Below are positions 24,158 to 33,630 of a stretch of 64,000 nt of DNA, in pieces. The stretch is taken from the NCBI RefSeq assembly GCF_000526415.1, contig NZ_JAGA01000003.1, positions 930,001 through 994,000 on the forward strand, in the 5' to 3' direction. A program made the translations under genes and the position numbers. The notes beneath the pieces were generated by a model, which saw only the letters and a list, made by a program, of their open reading frames with translations, was not told the DNA's origin and ran no database searches. This DNA comes from Kallotenue papyrolyticum (GTDB lineage: Bacteria; Chloroflexota; Chloroflexia; Chloroflexales; Kallotenuaceae). Each line of letters opens with the position of its first letter. Within the stretch, counting starts at the first letter, position 1.

Positions 24158-25126
24158 ATGAAAGCCGTTCGTGTGCATGCGTATGGAGGACCCGACGCGC
24201 TGCGCCTCGAAGAAGTGCCCCTGCCCGAACCCGGAGCGGGCCAGGTGCGCGTCAAGCTGGCCGCCATCGGCGTCAACTTCATCGACACCTACCACCGCCA
24301 GGGCTGGTACCCGCTGGAGCTGCCCGTCACGCTGGGCACCGAGGGCGCGGGCACGGTGGACGCCGTAGGTGCGGGCGTGCGCGACCTGCGCCCAGGCGAT
24401 CGCGTCGCCTTTGCCTTGCAGCAGGGCGCGTACGCCGAGTACGTCGTGGTGCCCGCCGACAAACTTGTGCCCGTGCCCGCAGCCGTCGATCTGGCGACCG
24501 CCGCCGCGGTGCTGCTGCAGGGCATGACCGCGCACTACCTGACGCACAGCACCTTTGCGCTGAGCCGCGAGCACGTGGCGCTGATCCACGCCGCCGCGGG
24601 CGGCACCGGTCTGCTGCTGGTGCAAATGGCCAAGCTGCGCGGTGCGCGTGTGATCGGCACCGTCTCCAGCGAAGCCAAAGCCCAGCGCGCGCGCGACGCC
24701 GGCGCGGACGAGGTCATCCTCTACACGCAGCAGGACTTCGTCGCCGAAACGCGCCGCCTGACCGACGGCGCCGGCGTGCACGTGGTCTATGACTCGGTCG
24801 GCAAGACCACCTTCGAGGGCAGCCTCGACTGCCTGCGGCCACGCGGCTACCTGGTGCTCTTCGGCCAAGCCAGCGGCCCGGTGCCACCCTTCGATCCGCA
24901 GATCCTCAACCGCAAAGGCTCGCTCTTCCTGACACGGCCCTCGCTGGGGCACTACACCCTCACGCGTGACGAGCTGCTGACACGGGCGCGCGATGTCTTC
25001 CAGGCGATCGAGAACGGCCAACTGCGCGTCAGCATCGACCGCACGCTGCCGCTCAGCGAAGCCGCCGAAGCGCACCGCCTGCTGGAGAGCCGCGCCACAT
25101 CCGGCAAGCTGTTGCTGATCCCATAG
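24158..25126 (+). CDS. NADPH:quinone oxidoreductase (zeta-crystallin type MDR)
   Basis: 322 aa. [20 protein letters not shown] is the standard start, followed by [32 protein letters not shown] and the NADP-binding [19 protein letters not shown]. No zinc-binding Cys/His set is present, so it is the zinc-free QOR branch, reducing quinones or enones. AAAGGAG precedes the ATG. It precedes the luciferase-like oxidoreductase by 48 nt, suggesting a redox operon. Confidence 0.92.
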   Translation: MKAVRVHAYGGPDALRLEEVPLPEPGAGQVRVKLAAIGVNFIDTYHRQGWYPLELPVTLGTEGAGTVDAVGAGVRDLRPGDRVAFALQQGAYAEYVVVPADKLVPVPAAVDLATAAAVLLQGMTAHYLTHSTFALSREHVALIHAAAGGTGLLLVQMAKLRGARVIGTVSSEAKAQRARDAGADEVILYTQQDFVAETRRLTDGAGVHVVYDSVGKTTFEGSLDCLRPRGYLVLFGQASGPVPPFDPQILNRKGSLFLTRPSLGHYTLTRDELLTRARDVFQAIENGQLRVSIDRTLPLSEAAEAHRLLESRATSGKLLLIP

Positions 25127-25174
25127 CCCACGCGGCGCGTCGTCGCCAAGCGGCGGCGCGCCCAAGGAGCCGTT

Positions 25175-26197
25175 ATGCAACTCGACGTTGGATTGCCGGT
25201 CGAGGGCGACCATCTGGCCACGATCCGCGAGGTGGCGCGCGCCGCCGAAGCGCTCGGCTTTGCCGGCCTGTGGACCAGCGAAACCAAACACGATGCTTTT
25301 CTGCCGCTGGTGCTGGCCGCCGAACACACGCAGCGCCTCGCGCTGGGCACCGCGGTCGCCATCGCCTTTGGACGCTCGCCGATGGTCACGGCGCAGATCG
25401 CCTGGGATCTGCAGCGCTTCTCCAACGGACGGCTGCTGCTGGGCCTGGGCACGCAGGTCAAGGCCCACATCGAGCGCCGCTTCAGCATGCCCTGGGACGC
25501 GCCTGTGGCGCGCCTGCGCGACTACATCCAGGCCCTGCGCGCGATCTGGCACAGCTTCCAGAACGACGCGCCGCTGGAGTACCGCGGCCCATACTACCAG
25601 CACACCCTGCTGACGCCCTTTTTCAACCCCGGCCCGATCGAGCACCCGCAGATTCCGATCTACATCGCCGGCGTCAACACCGGGCTGGCGCGCCTGGCGG
25701 GCGAGCTGTGCCAGGGCTTCCATGTGCATCCCTTCCACAGCCCGCAGTACGTGCGCGAAGTGGTGTTGCCGGCGATCCAGGCGGGCGCTGCCGCCCAGGG
25801 GCGCGCTGCGGCCGCCGTCACGCTGGCGGCCAGCGTCTTCGTGATCACCGGACGCACGGCCGAGCAACGCCACGCGCAGCGCGAAGCCATACGGCGGCAG
25901 ATCGCCTTCTACGCCTCGACGCCCAGCTACCGCGTGGTGCTGGAGGTCCACGGCTGGGCCGAGGCTGGCGAGCGCCTCTCGCGCCTGGCGGCGACCAAGC
26001 GCTGGGGCGAGATGCCGGCGCTGATCACGGATGAGATGCTGGCCGCCTATGCCGTCGAGGGCGAGCCCGACGCGATCGGCGCGCTGGTGCGCCAGCGCTA
26101 CCAGGGCCTGATCGAGCGCGTGGCCTTCTACCTGCCCTTCACGCCGGGCGTGGACGACGCCTTCTGGCGCGGGGTGATCGACGCGCTGCGCGACTGA
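25175..26197 (+). CDS. LLM-class F420-dependent-type oxidoreductase
   Basis: 340 aa. The TIM-barrel luciferase-like fold is shown by EALGFAGLWTSETKHDAFLP, the LALGTAVAIAFGRSPMVTAQ strand, NGRLLLGLGTQVKAHIERRF and IPIYIAGVNTGLARLAGELC. The length and the ETKHDAFLPL element match the TIGR03617-type subfamily of F420-dependent enzymes; F420 use is a family inference. GGAG lies about 6 nt before the ATG. Likely co-transcribed with the quinone reductase and ended by the hairpin at 26229. Confidence 0.87.
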   Translation: MQLDVGLPVEGDHLATIREVARAAEALGFAGLWTSETKHDAFLPLVLAAEHTQRLALGTAVAIAFGRSPMVTAQIAWDLQRFSNGRLLLGLGTQVKAHIERRFSMPWDAPVARLRDYIQALRAIWHSFQNDAPLEYRGPYYQHTLLTPFFNPGPIEHPQIPIYIAGVNTGLARLAGELCQGFHVHPFHSPQYVREVVLPAIQAGAAAQGRAAAAVTLAASVFVITGRTAEQRHAQREAIRRQIAFYASTPSYRVVLEVHGWAEAGERLSRLAATKRWGEMPALITDEMLAAYAVEGEPDAIGALVRQRYQGLIERVAFYLPFTPGVDDAFWRGVIDALRD

Positions 26198-26228
26198 AGC
26201 GGAGCCAGGCAGCGCCGCCCAACAACAA

Positions 26229-26258
26229 CGCCTGAGGCAGCGCCGGCTGTCTCAGGCG
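26229..26258 (+). terminator. Hairpin terminator after the LLM oxidoreductase gene
   Basis: CGCCTGAG and CTCAGGCG form an 8-bp perfect stem 31 nt after the stop. No T tract follows. It also lies just downstream of the convergent tRNA gene, so it may serve both strands. Confidence 0.55.
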
Positions 26259-26268
26259 TGATGAACGG

Positions 26269-26340
26269 TGGGAGCAGAGGGATTCGAACCCCCAACCAAG
26301 CGGGTATGAGCCGCGTGCTCTACCGTTGAGCTATGCTCCC
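26269..26340 (-). tRNA. tRNA with anticodon CAU (Met elongator, or Ile2)
   Basis: A full cloverleaf reads on the minus strand: acceptor GGGAGCA/TGCTCCC, D arm GCTC..GAGC, anticodon loop CTCATAC and T arm GGGGTTCGAATCCC. Discriminator A is present; CCA is not encoded. The first pair is G-C, so it is not the initiator tRNA. CAU could also be the lysidine-modified isoleucine tRNA; the choice cannot be made by eye. The outermost anticodon-stem pair looks like a C-U mismatch. Confidence 0.95.
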
Positions 26341-26422
26341 GCGCGCGGCAGCTCACGGGCGTGCTGCCACGCTGTTGTACGCGGATCGTACCATAGCCCG
26401 CGCCGCGCTGCAACCGCCGGGC

Positions 26423-27676
26423 TCAGATGTTCTTGCCCAGCGTGGCCAGAAACTCCTCGTTGGAGCGCGTCTTGGCCAGGCGCGTCAGCACCAGCTCGGT
26501 GCCCTCGTTCTCGTTGAGCATCGAGACCATGCGGCGCATGGTCCAGACCTGGCGCATCACATCGGGCGGCAGCAGCAGCTCCTCGCGGCGCGTGCTGGAG
26601 CGCGTGATGTCGATCGCCGGGTAGATACGCTTCTCGGCCAGGCGCCGATCCAGCACCAGCTCCGAGTTGCCGGTGCCCTTGAACTCCTCGTAGATCACGT
26701 CGTCCATGCGGCTGCCGGTGTCCACCAGACAGGTGGCGATGATCGTCAGCGAGCCGCCGTTCTCGATGTTGCGCGCCGCGCCGAAGAAGCGCTTGGGCGG
26801 ATACAGCGCCACCGGATCGATACCGCCCGACAGCGTGCGCCCCGACGGCGGCATGTCCAGGTTGTAGGCGCGCGCCACCCGGGTGATCGAGTCCATCAGG
26901 ATCACCACGTCCTGCCCGCTCTCCACCAGACGCTTGGCCCGCTCCAGCGTCATCTCGGTGACCTTGGTCTGATCCTCGACCGACTCATCGAAGGTCGACG
27001 AGATCACTTCGCCCTTGACCGAGCGCCGCATGTCGGTAACCTCTTCGGGACGCTCGCCCACCAGCAGCACCATCAGGTGCACGTCGGGGTGGTTGGTCGA
27101 GATGCCGTTGGCGATGGCTTTGAGCAGCATGGTCTTGCCGGCTTTAGGCGGCGAGACGATCAGCGCGCGCTGGCCGCGGCCAATCGGCGCTACCAGGTCG
27201 ATCAGGCGCGTGGACAGGATGTGCGGTTCGGTGGAGAGCTTGAGCTGCTGGTTGGGGAAGATCGGCGTGAGTTGATCGAAGTGCGGGCGCGTGCGAGCGA
27301 TTTCGGGGTCCATGCCGTTGACCAGCTCGACGCGCAACAGGCTGTAGTAGCGCTCGTTCTCCTTGGGCGGGCGCACCTGCCCGGCCACGCGGTCGCCAGT
27401 GCGCAGGCCGAAGCGCCGGATCTGCGACTGCGACACGTACACATCGTCCGGCCCCGGCAGCATGCGCTCGCCGCGCAAAAAGCCGAAGCCATCCGAGACA
27501 ATATCCAGGATCCCTGAGCTGAAGCTCTGCCCGTTGGTGCTGGGCTCGCTTTGCGCGTGCGCCAGACGCATGATCAGATCTTGCTTGCGCAGGCGCATGT
27601 GATTGGGGATCTCCAACTCACGCGCCATGTCGTGCAGCTCGCTCAGGGGTTTGAGCTCCAATTCGGCAATGTTCAT
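26423..27676 (-). CDS. rho: Transcription termination factor Rho
   Basis: 417 aa, the common short form. N-terminal Rho_N helices (LSELHDMARELEIPNHMRLR) are followed by the RNA-binding cold-shock-like domain (GILDIVSDGFGFLRG, DVYVSQSQIRRFGLR), the P-loop (SPPKAGKTMLLKAIANG) and LLVGERPEEVTDM, then LMDSITRVARAYN and SGRTLSGGIDP. ATP-driven hexameric helicase ending Rho-dependent transcripts. It is transcribed alone after a leader of up to 400 nt or more. Confidence 0.97.
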   Translation of the reverse strand: MNIAELELKPLSELHDMARELEIPNHMRLRKQDLIMRLAHAQSEPSTNGQSFSSGILDIVSDGFGFLRGERMLPGPDDVYVSQSQIRRFGLRTGDRVAGQVRPPKENERYYSLLRVELVNGMDPEIARTRPHFDQLTPIFPNQQLKLSTEPHILSTRLIDLVAPIGRGQRALIVSPPKAGKTMLLKAIANGISTNHPDVHLMVLLVGERPEEVTDMRRSVKGEVISSTFDESVEDQTKVTEMTLERAKRLVESGQDVVILMDSITRVARAYNLDMPPSGRTLSGGIDPVALYPPKRFFGAARNIENGGSLTIIATCLVDTGSRMDDVIYEEFKGTGNSELVLDRRLAEKRIYPAIDITRSSTRREELLLPPDVMRQVWTMRRMVSMLNENEGTELVLTRLAKTRSNEEFLATLGKNI

Positions 27677-28200
27677 GGAAAAGAACCTCCAGTGTAGGGG
27701 TTAAATAGTGAAGCATGCAGGCGTTGGCGGCGCGCACGTCAGGCCTGCGCCAGGACGCGCCAGAGTCCGCGCGGGTTGATCACCGGCACCATGACGGCAC
27801 AAAATGGTTATCGCGTATCGTGTCTGTGCTGTTCGTATCTTGTGTACATACGTATGAGGAGACTCATCCACGCGCCGCGCTTCGAGCGCCACGCGTGCAG
27901 CAGCCGTCGCGCCCGGTTGGTGCTGCCTGGTTCACGCCATCCCCACCCTGACCGATCGACCGTTCCGACTGCGAGCGGTTGCGCCGCTCATCTGCGCTTC
28001 GGGGATTCTGCGCGGCACCGCATACCACCAGATATGCTCGCGAGGGGTTGGGGGTGACTGCGCTGCAACGCTGCATGTATGCTCGGTTATAGTATAGCAC
28101 CTTTTGCGCAGGATGCAAGTCCGTTTGGCGCATGGCCATGGTGCAAAGGGCGCGCACCGCCGACGGGCCGCCGGGCGAGGCGCGCCGGGAGCGCGTGGGC
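27677..28200 (-). other. Long intergenic region upstream of rho
   Basis: About 520 nt with no credible gene. It should contain the rho promoter and 5' leader, and the 3' end of glpX transcripts. A candidate promoter lies at 28091-28118. rho mRNAs in other bacteria have regulatory leaders where Rho attenuates its own synthesis; the length here would allow that, but I see no strong hairpin. Confidence 0.4.
28091..28118 (-). promoter_or_regulatory. Candidate promoter for rho
   Basis: On the minus strand, TTGCAT (28118-28113) and TATACT (28096-28091) have a 16-nt spacer. The -10 is good and the -35 is moderate. It would give a leader of about 410 nt before the rho ATG. Confidence 0.4.
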
Positions 28201-29205
28201 TTACCCCTCGTTGCCGTTGACGCGCTGGTCGTAGGGCAGGCCGGCGATGCGCATCAACTTGCTCCAGCGGTGGATCGCTTCGACGTAGCGCGAGGTGCCG
28301 CTGCGCGAGCGCATGACGATCGAGTGCGTTTTGGCGCCCCAGCCGAAGTACTGCACGCCGCGCAGCAGCTCGCCGGTGGTGATGCCAGTCGCCGCGAAGT
28401 GCACGTCCTCGCCCTGGCACAGGTCGTCGGTGGTATAGACGCGGCTGACGTCGATCTGGCGCTGCTTGACGATCTGCCATTCCTCGTCGTTACGCGGCCA
28501 CAGTCGGCACTGGATCGCGCCGCCCAGGCACTTGAGCGCGCAGGCGGTAATCACCGCTTCGGGCGCGCCGCCGATGCCCATCAGAATATCGACCGGCGCG
28601 TTCTCGGTGGCGGTCATCACCCCCGCCGAGACGTCGCCGTGCAGGATCATGCGGATGCGCGCGCCGGTTTCGCGGATCTGCTGGATCAGCTCTTTGTGGC
28701 GCGGGCGATCCAGCACCACCACGGTGATGTCGTCCACGTCCTTGTTCAGCGCGCGGGCGACGTTGCGGATGTTGGTCGCCACCGGCGCGGTGATGTCGAT
28801 CGCGCCGGCAGCTGCCTCGCCCACGGCGATCTTCTCCATGTACATGATGCCGGGCGTGGCAAACAGCGAGCCGCGCTCGGCGACAGCCACCACTGCGATC
28901 GCGCCGGGCATGCCCTCGGCCAGCAGCGTGGTGCCTTCGACCGGATCGACCGCGATGTCCACCGCGGGTGGCGTGCCGTTGCCCAGACGCTCGCCGATGT
29001 AGAGCATCGGCGCCTGATCTTTCTCGCCCTCGCCGATCACCACGACGCCGTCCATGTCCACGCTGTCCAAGGCGTAGCGCATGGCATCCACGGCGGCCTG
29101 ATCGGCAGCGTTTTTGTCGCCGCGTCCCATGAAGCGGCCCGCGCGCAGCGCTGCGGCTTCGGTCGCGCGCACCAACTCGAAGCCGATGTTCCGCTCCAGC
29201 TTCAT
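28201..29205 (-). CDS. glpX: Fructose-1,6-bisphosphatase, class II
   Basis: 334 aa. It hydrolyses fructose-1,6-bisphosphate (and sedoheptulose bisphosphate in dual enzymes) in gluconeogenesis. Motifs are MGRGDKNAADQAAVDAMR, VVIGEGEKDQAPML, the metal-binding AVDPVEGTTLLAEGMP and GIGGAPEAVITACALKCLGG. Start ATG at 29205 with a perfect AAGGAGG a few bases upstream. It is a single gene upstream of the rho leader. Confidence 0.95.
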   Translation of the reverse strand: MKLERNIGFELVRATEAAALRAGRFMGRGDKNAADQAAVDAMRYALDSVDMDGVVVIGEGEKDQAPMLYIGERLGNGTPPAVDIAVDPVEGTTLLAEGMPGAIAVVAVAERGSLFATPGIMYMEKIAVGEAAAGAIDITAPVATNIRNVARALNKDVDDITVVVLDRPRHKELIQQIRETGARIRMILHGDVSAGVMTATENAPVDILMGIGGAPEAVITACALKCLGGAIQCRLWPRNDEEWQIVKQRQIDVSRVYTTDDLCQGEDVHFAATGITTGELLRGVQYFGWGAKTHSIVMRSRSGTSRYVEAIHRWSKLMRIAGLPYDQRVNGNEG

Positions 29206-29348
29206 GCTACCTCCTTGTAGCCGTCGAGAGTCCGGGGAATAGCGCCATTGTAGCACAGCCCCCGCCGAACGCGCGCATGGCGCTTTCAGCCAGCTCTCAG
29301 GCAGGCGGCGTTGCCAGGCCGGCGGACGCATGGTAGCATGATGCCCGT

Positions 29349-31115
29349 ATGGGCTGGCGGCAACGATGGCAATTCCAGCGCCTGCAGGAGCTGCGCGATC
29401 GCGCGCGCCAGATCGATCGGCAGCAGCTGCGGCGCTCCCTGGCACAGGTGCGCCAGGCCGGCATGCGCGGCGAGATCATCGTGCCGATCGTGGCGGTCCT
29501 GCTGCTGATCGCCGCGCTGGTGCTGAGCCGCCGCGCGGCGCCGCCCGAGACCGAGCTGACGCTGGAGCCGTCGCCGCTGCCGACCGGCGCAACCCTGGTC
29601 GTGCCCACGCCCACGCTGCTCGGCCCCACCACCGACAGCGGCTATCCCGCGCCCGGCACGGCCAGCCTCACGCCCCTACCGAGCGCGACCGGCACGCCCA
29701 CCAGTGTGCTGACCGATACGGCCATCGCGCTGGAGCCGTCGAGCGGCTATCCCGCGCCCGGCGATGGACCGCAGCCGCTCGGCCCGCCGCCCACCGGTGG
29801 CTTTCCAGAAGTGCCAACGCCGGACCTGAGCAGCGGCTATCCCGGTCCTGCGCCCACCTATCCCACCCCGGCACTGATCCCGACCGCGCCGCTGCCACCG
29901 GCGAGTGGCGGCTACACACCGCCACCATCGTTCAATCCACCGGCGTCACCGCCGCGCCAGCCGCCAACCGTGCCGGCGGCGCCCGGCGCACCGCCAAGCG
30001 GCTATCCACCACCGGCGGAGGAGAGCCCGCCAGCAGCCACCACACCGCCAGATGCCATCCCAACCGTACCCGGCGCGCCGACCGCTGGCCCAGCCACACC
30101 ACCGGCCGAGGGCACCATGCCCGCACCTACCGATGCGGGGCCCACCGCCACGCCCAGCCCTACGCCCGTGCCGCCGACCGCCACGCCACGCACCGGCAAA
30201 CTGCTGACCGGCACGGTGCGCTGGAGCATCGCGGATAGTCCCGTGCGCCTCAGCGAGGACCATGCCGTCGCCGCCGGCGCGAGCCTGACGATCGATCCCG
30301 GTGTCGAGGTGTACCTGGCGCCCGGCGTGCGCCTGACTGTGGCCGGCACCTTGCGCGCCCAGGGCACCGCCGGCGCCCCGGTGCGCTTCCTGGGACCGGA
30401 CGGGCGCTGGGATGCCATCGTGGGCGTGGACGGCAGCGTGATCGCCCTGGACCAGGTCGAGATCCGCCAGGCGGGCGCTGCGGGTGTGGCGATCAGCAGC
30501 AGCAATGGCGCGCTGGCGCTGCGTAATGCACGCCTGAGCGAGAACGGTGGCGGCATCCTGGTGGTGGGCAGTCAGCTCGATCTGCGCGGCACCCAGATCG
30601 TCGGTAATGCGCTTGCCGCGCCGGCGCTCAACGTCCAACTCCCGCCCGGCGGTACGACAACCATCAGCGGCAACCTGCTGCGCGACAACACCCTGCCGGC
30701 GGGCACGCCCCAGGTGCGCCTGGCGGCGGGCGAGACCACCGGCGCCCTGACCATCGAAGGCAACCTGATCCAGGGCGGCGCCGGCGCAGGCCTGCTGATC
30801 GACACCCGCGCCGCCCTCAGCGGTGCGATCCGCTGCAATGCCTTCGTCGGCGGTACGATCGGCCTGCACCTGGCCGCGCAGCGGCCCGACCTGCGCGGCT
30901 TCGATCTGTCGATCAACGCCAACAGCTTCACCGGCCAGACGCGCTACGGCGTGGCCGGCACGCTTCCCTTCAACGTCAGCAACAACTGGTGGGGCGACGC
31001 CTCCGGCCCGTTCGAGGCACAGCGCAACCCCCAGGGACGCGGCGTGCCGGTCGGTGTCAACCTCGAGTTTCAGCCCTGGCTTACGCAACGCCCGGCCTGC
31101 GCTCCCGCATCGTAA
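29349..31115 (+). CDS. Membrane-anchored protein with proline-rich stalk and right-handed beta-helix domain
   Basis: 588 aa. A cytoplasmic basic N-terminus precedes one membrane helix (EIIVPIVAVLLLIAALVLSR, about residues 42-61). A roughly 230-residue Pro/Thr/Gly stalk contains at least four SGYP motifs. From about residue 285 a parallel beta-helix follows (VRLTVAGTLRAQGTAGAPVR, ISSSNGALALRNARLSENGG), ending with NNWWGDASGPF, the typical end motif of such periplasmic/extracellular beta-helix domains. It is an outward-facing surface protein, perhaps polysaccharide-binding. No clear SD precedes ATG 29349. Confidence 0.8.
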   Translation: MGWRQRWQFQRLQELRDRARQIDRQQLRRSLAQVRQAGMRGEIIVPIVAVLLLIAALVLSRRAAPPETELTLEPSPLPTGATLVVPTPTLLGPTTDSGYPAPGTASLTPLPSATGTPTSVLTDTAIALEPSSGYPAPGDGPQPLGPPPTGGFPEVPTPDLSSGYPGPAPTYPTPALIPTAPLPPASGGYTPPPSFNPPASPPRQPPTVPAAPGAPPSGYPPPAEESPPAATTPPDAIPTVPGAPTAGPATPPAEGTMPAPTDAGPTATPSPTPVPPTATPRTGKLLTGTVRWSIADSPVRLSEDHAVAAGASLTIDPGVEVYLAPGVRLTVAGTLRAQGTAGAPVRFLGPDGRWDAIVGVDGSVIALDQVEIRQAGAAGVAISSSNGALALRNARLSENGGGILVVGSQLDLRGTQIVGNALAAPALNVQLPPGGTTTISGNLLRDNTLPAGTPQVRLAAGETTGALTIEGNLIQGGAGAGLLIDTRAALSGAIRCNAFVGGTIGLHLAAQRPDLRGFDLSINANSFTGQTRYGVAGTLPFNVSNNWWGDASGPFEAQRNPQGRGVPVGVNLEFQPWLTQRPACAPAS

Positions 31116-31130
31116 CGGTCTTGTAACGAA

Positions 31131-31161
31131 AACACGCTCCACGAACCCGCCGGGGCGTGTT
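31131..31161 (+). terminator. Hairpin after the beta-helix protein gene
   Basis: AACACGCTCC and GGGGCGTGTT pair over 10 bp (one G-T) 15 nt after the stop. It lacks a T tract. The gap to 31360 otherwise shows only GC-rich sequence and the GAGGAG SD of the next gene. Confidence 0.45.
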
Positions 31162-31360
31162 AAGGTAGTCCCGCAAACATGATGGCGCTTGCGGAGCTCC
31201 CCGTCCGCACACCTGACGATCGTATGGAGGCATGACGTCGCGATCGCAGGGCCATGCGGTCTCAAAGCCACCCCCCACCCTCGCGCGGCCTCGGCGATTG
31301 CCGGGGGGCAGATCTGTGCCATAGCGCTGCCGTTGCTGCGTAGGTTGAGGAGATTGGACG

Positions 31361-33460
31361 ATGAAGCCTGCTCTACCCCACCACACCCTGGTGCTCCTGC
31401 TGCTCGCTTGCCTGAGCACTGCGCTGCCGTCGGTGAACAGCCAGGCCCAAACCGCAGCGCACTCCCTCAACCAGGCCTTTGCAGCTGCAGCCCAGGAGTT
31501 CGGTGTACCCCGCGATGTGCTGGTCGCCATCGCCTATGCTGAAACGCGCTTCGATGACCACAACGGTGAGCCCAGCATCGATAATGGTTATGGCTTGATG
31601 CACCTGGTCGATAACCCAACGACCCAAACCCTCTCACGGGCAGCTCGCCTGCTGCAGCTTCCGCCCGCAACGCTCATCAGCGACATGACCGCTAACATCC
31701 GCGGCGGCGCGGCGCTGCTGGATGCCTACGCCGATGAACAAGGCCTCCAGGGTGCGCAACGCCAAGCACTGGGGGCCTGGTATCCAATCGTAGCACGCTA
31801 CAGCAATGCCAGCGATCCGGCCCTGGCACGGCTCTATGCCGATGATGTCTACCGCCTCCTCAACGAAGGGCTGCGCGGCGTCTCCAACCAGGGCGAAGTG
31901 ATCAGCGTCAGCGGGCAGCCTGTCACGCCCCAGCGTGGCCCGTATGAACAGGCGGGCAGCATCCAGATCCAGTCCGATGACTATGCACCGGCGCTTTGGA
32001 AAGCCGCCGCCCGCAGCAACTATAGTGACGGTCGCCAAAATACGCCGATCACCCATATCATCATTCATACGACCGAAGGCAGCTATACCAGTGCCATCGC
32101 CTGGTTCCAAGACACCGCCTCCAAGGTAAGCGCACATTATGTCATTCGCTCGGCGGACGGCCAGATCACCCAGATGGTGCGCGAACAGGATACCGCCTAC
32201 CACGCAGGCTACTGGGATTGGAACCTGCGGAGCATCGGTATCGAACATGAGGCGTATGCCAGCGATCCATCCTGGTTTACCGATGCAATGTACCGAGCGT
32301 CAGCGGCGCTGGTACGCAATATTGCCGCCAAATACAATATTCCACTTGACCGCCAGCATATTCTGGGACACTCCGAAATCAAATCCACCAAGGGTGATCC
32401 AGGACCGCATTGGGATTGGGACTATTACATGAGTCTGCTGCGCAGCGGATCCACACCGGTCACCATACCCGACAACGGCGACACGATCATCGATAATCTG
32501 GAGACCACCTTCTGGCGCAGCGACGTCAACTGGTATGGGCGCGCCTGTGGCTACAACAATCACACCTTCTACACCTACGCCACCAACAACCCGGCGCAGA
32601 GCACCAACCATGGCGTGTGGCGGCCCAGGCTGCCGCGCGACGGCACCTACCGGGTGCGGGTGCACATCCCGCAGGGCTGCGCCATCCGCGCCGCACCCTA
32701 CGCGACCACCAACGCGCGCTACCAGATTGTGTACGATGGTGGCTCAGCCGAAAAAGTGGTCGATCACAACGCCGGTCCCGGCGCAGGCGAGTACTGGGTC
32801 GAGCTGGGCACCTTCCGCTTCCGCGCCGGCGACAGCGGCTATGTGCGCCTCACGGACCTGACCAACGAGCCGTACAGCGGTGATCCGCAGCGCGACCGGG
32901 TGATCTTCTTCGATGCCGTGCGCTTCGAGTATGTCGAAGAGCCGCCGCGCTGGGGCGCCAAGCTGCTGTCCGCGCGTCCGGTCTCGAACGTGGTGCCCAC
33001 CGGCGGACTGCTGATGATCGCCTTTACGATCCAGAACACCGGTAACCAGCCGCTCAACACGCAGGAACCCGCCGGCGCGTCGATCGCCGGCGTGCCCGAC
33101 GGCGCCGTGTACGACGCCGGGCAGTGTTTCTGGGCCTTCGGCGGTCGTTCGCAGGGCATGCTGCGCGCCACGCTGGGCTTTGCGCCCGGGTCGGCGAGCG
33201 TGCCGATCAGCTGCGCCGATGCGTATGGCGACTACCCCTGGCGCTGGGGGCTGCGCACGCCCCTGCAGCCGGGCGAGACGCGCACGATTATCGGCTATGT
33301 CAGGTTCAACACCTCGGGCACCTACACCCTGCAGGCCAACCTGGTCAGCGAGCTGATCGGCTACTACGGCGCGGATGGCGGTGGCACGCCGCTCAGCATC
33401 GGCCCGATCACCGTCAAGCCCTTCCCCTACCGCGCCTGGCTGCCACAAGTACAGCGCTAG
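31361..33460 (+). CDS. Secreted bifunctional peptidoglycan hydrolase: lytic transglycosylase plus N-acetylmuramoyl-L-alanine amidase
   Basis: 699 aa. A signal peptide (HTLVLLLLACLSTALPSVNS) is followed by an SLT-like domain, about 35-150 (FGVPRDVLVAIAYAETRF with the catalytic-type Glu, DNGYGLMHL). Next is an Amidase_2 domain, about 225-365 (ITHIIIHTTEGSYTSAIAWF, VSAHYVIR, GIEHEAY, LGHSEIKSTKGDPGPHWDW, giving the zinc-binding His residues). A golvesin-like beta domain (GTYRVRVHIPQGCAIRAAPY) and a C-terminal Ig-like domain (LMIAFTIQNTGNQPLNTQEP) complete it. It should cut both the glycan strand and the stem peptide. Single gene, ended by the hairpin at 33482. Confidence 0.9.
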   Translation: MKPALPHHTLVLLLLACLSTALPSVNSQAQTAAHSLNQAFAAAAQEFGVPRDVLVAIAYAETRFDDHNGEPSIDNGYGLMHLVDNPTTQTLSRAARLLQLPPATLISDMTANIRGGAALLDAYADEQGLQGAQRQALGAWYPIVARYSNASDPALARLYADDVYRLLNEGLRGVSNQGEVISVSGQPVTPQRGPYEQAGSIQIQSDDYAPALWKAAARSNYSDGRQNTPITHIIIHTTEGSYTSAIAWFQDTASKVSAHYVIRSADGQITQMVREQDTAYHAGYWDWNLRSIGIEHEAYASDPSWFTDAMYRASAALVRNIAAKYNIPLDRQHILGHSEIKSTKGDPGPHWDWDYYMSLLRSGSTPVTIPDNGDTIIDNLETTFWRSDVNWYGRACGYNNHTFYTYATNNPAQSTNHGVWRPRLPRDGTYRVRVHIPQGCAIRAAPYATTNARYQIVYDGGSAEKVVDHNAGPGAGEYWVELGTFRFRAGDSGYVRLTDLTNEPYSGDPQRDRVIFFDAVRFEYVEEPPRWGAKLLSARPVSNVVPTGGLLMIAFTIQNTGNQPLNTQEPAGASIAGVPDGAVYDAGQCFWAFGGRSQGMLRATLGFAPGSASVPISCADAYGDYPWRWGLRTPLQPGETRTIIGYVRFNTSGTYTLQANLVSELIGYYGADGGGTPLSIGPITVKPFPYRAWLPQVQR

Positions 33461-33481
33461 GCGGCACGCGGCCCACGCGCG

Positions 33482-33522
33482 ACCCACCGATCGTCGGCGC
33501 CATGGCGGGACGATCGGTGGGT
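33482..33522 (+). terminator. Strong terminator hairpin after the hydrolase gene
   Basis: ACCCACCGATCGTC and GACGATCGGTGGGT form a perfect 14-bp stem with a 13-nt loop, 21 nt after the stop. It is followed by TTTGCT, a poor T tract. Confidence 0.75.
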
Positions 33523-33589
33523 TTGCTCGCGCGGCGATCACCCGTTACAATATGCGCGGTTGCCAGGCGCGGTAGCGGTGATCGCAGGC

Positions 33590-33618
33590 TTGACGTAGAA
33601 CGTATGTTCTGATATACT
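33590..33618 (+). promoter_or_regulatory. Sigma-70 promoter of the wall-hydrolase operon
   Basis: TTGACG (33590-33595) and TATACT (33613-33618) are separated by exactly 17 nt; each differs from consensus by one base. Transcription should begin near 33625, giving a leader of about 100 nt. Confidence 0.75.
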
Positions 33619-33630
33619 ACGAACTACTCC

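Noticed and set aside
23264..25951. A very long open frame (895 codons) on the minus strand
   Set aside because: It runs antisense through the TPR, quinone reductase and LLM genes and has Gln/Arg/Ala-rich, non-protein-like composition typical of GC-rich shadow frames.
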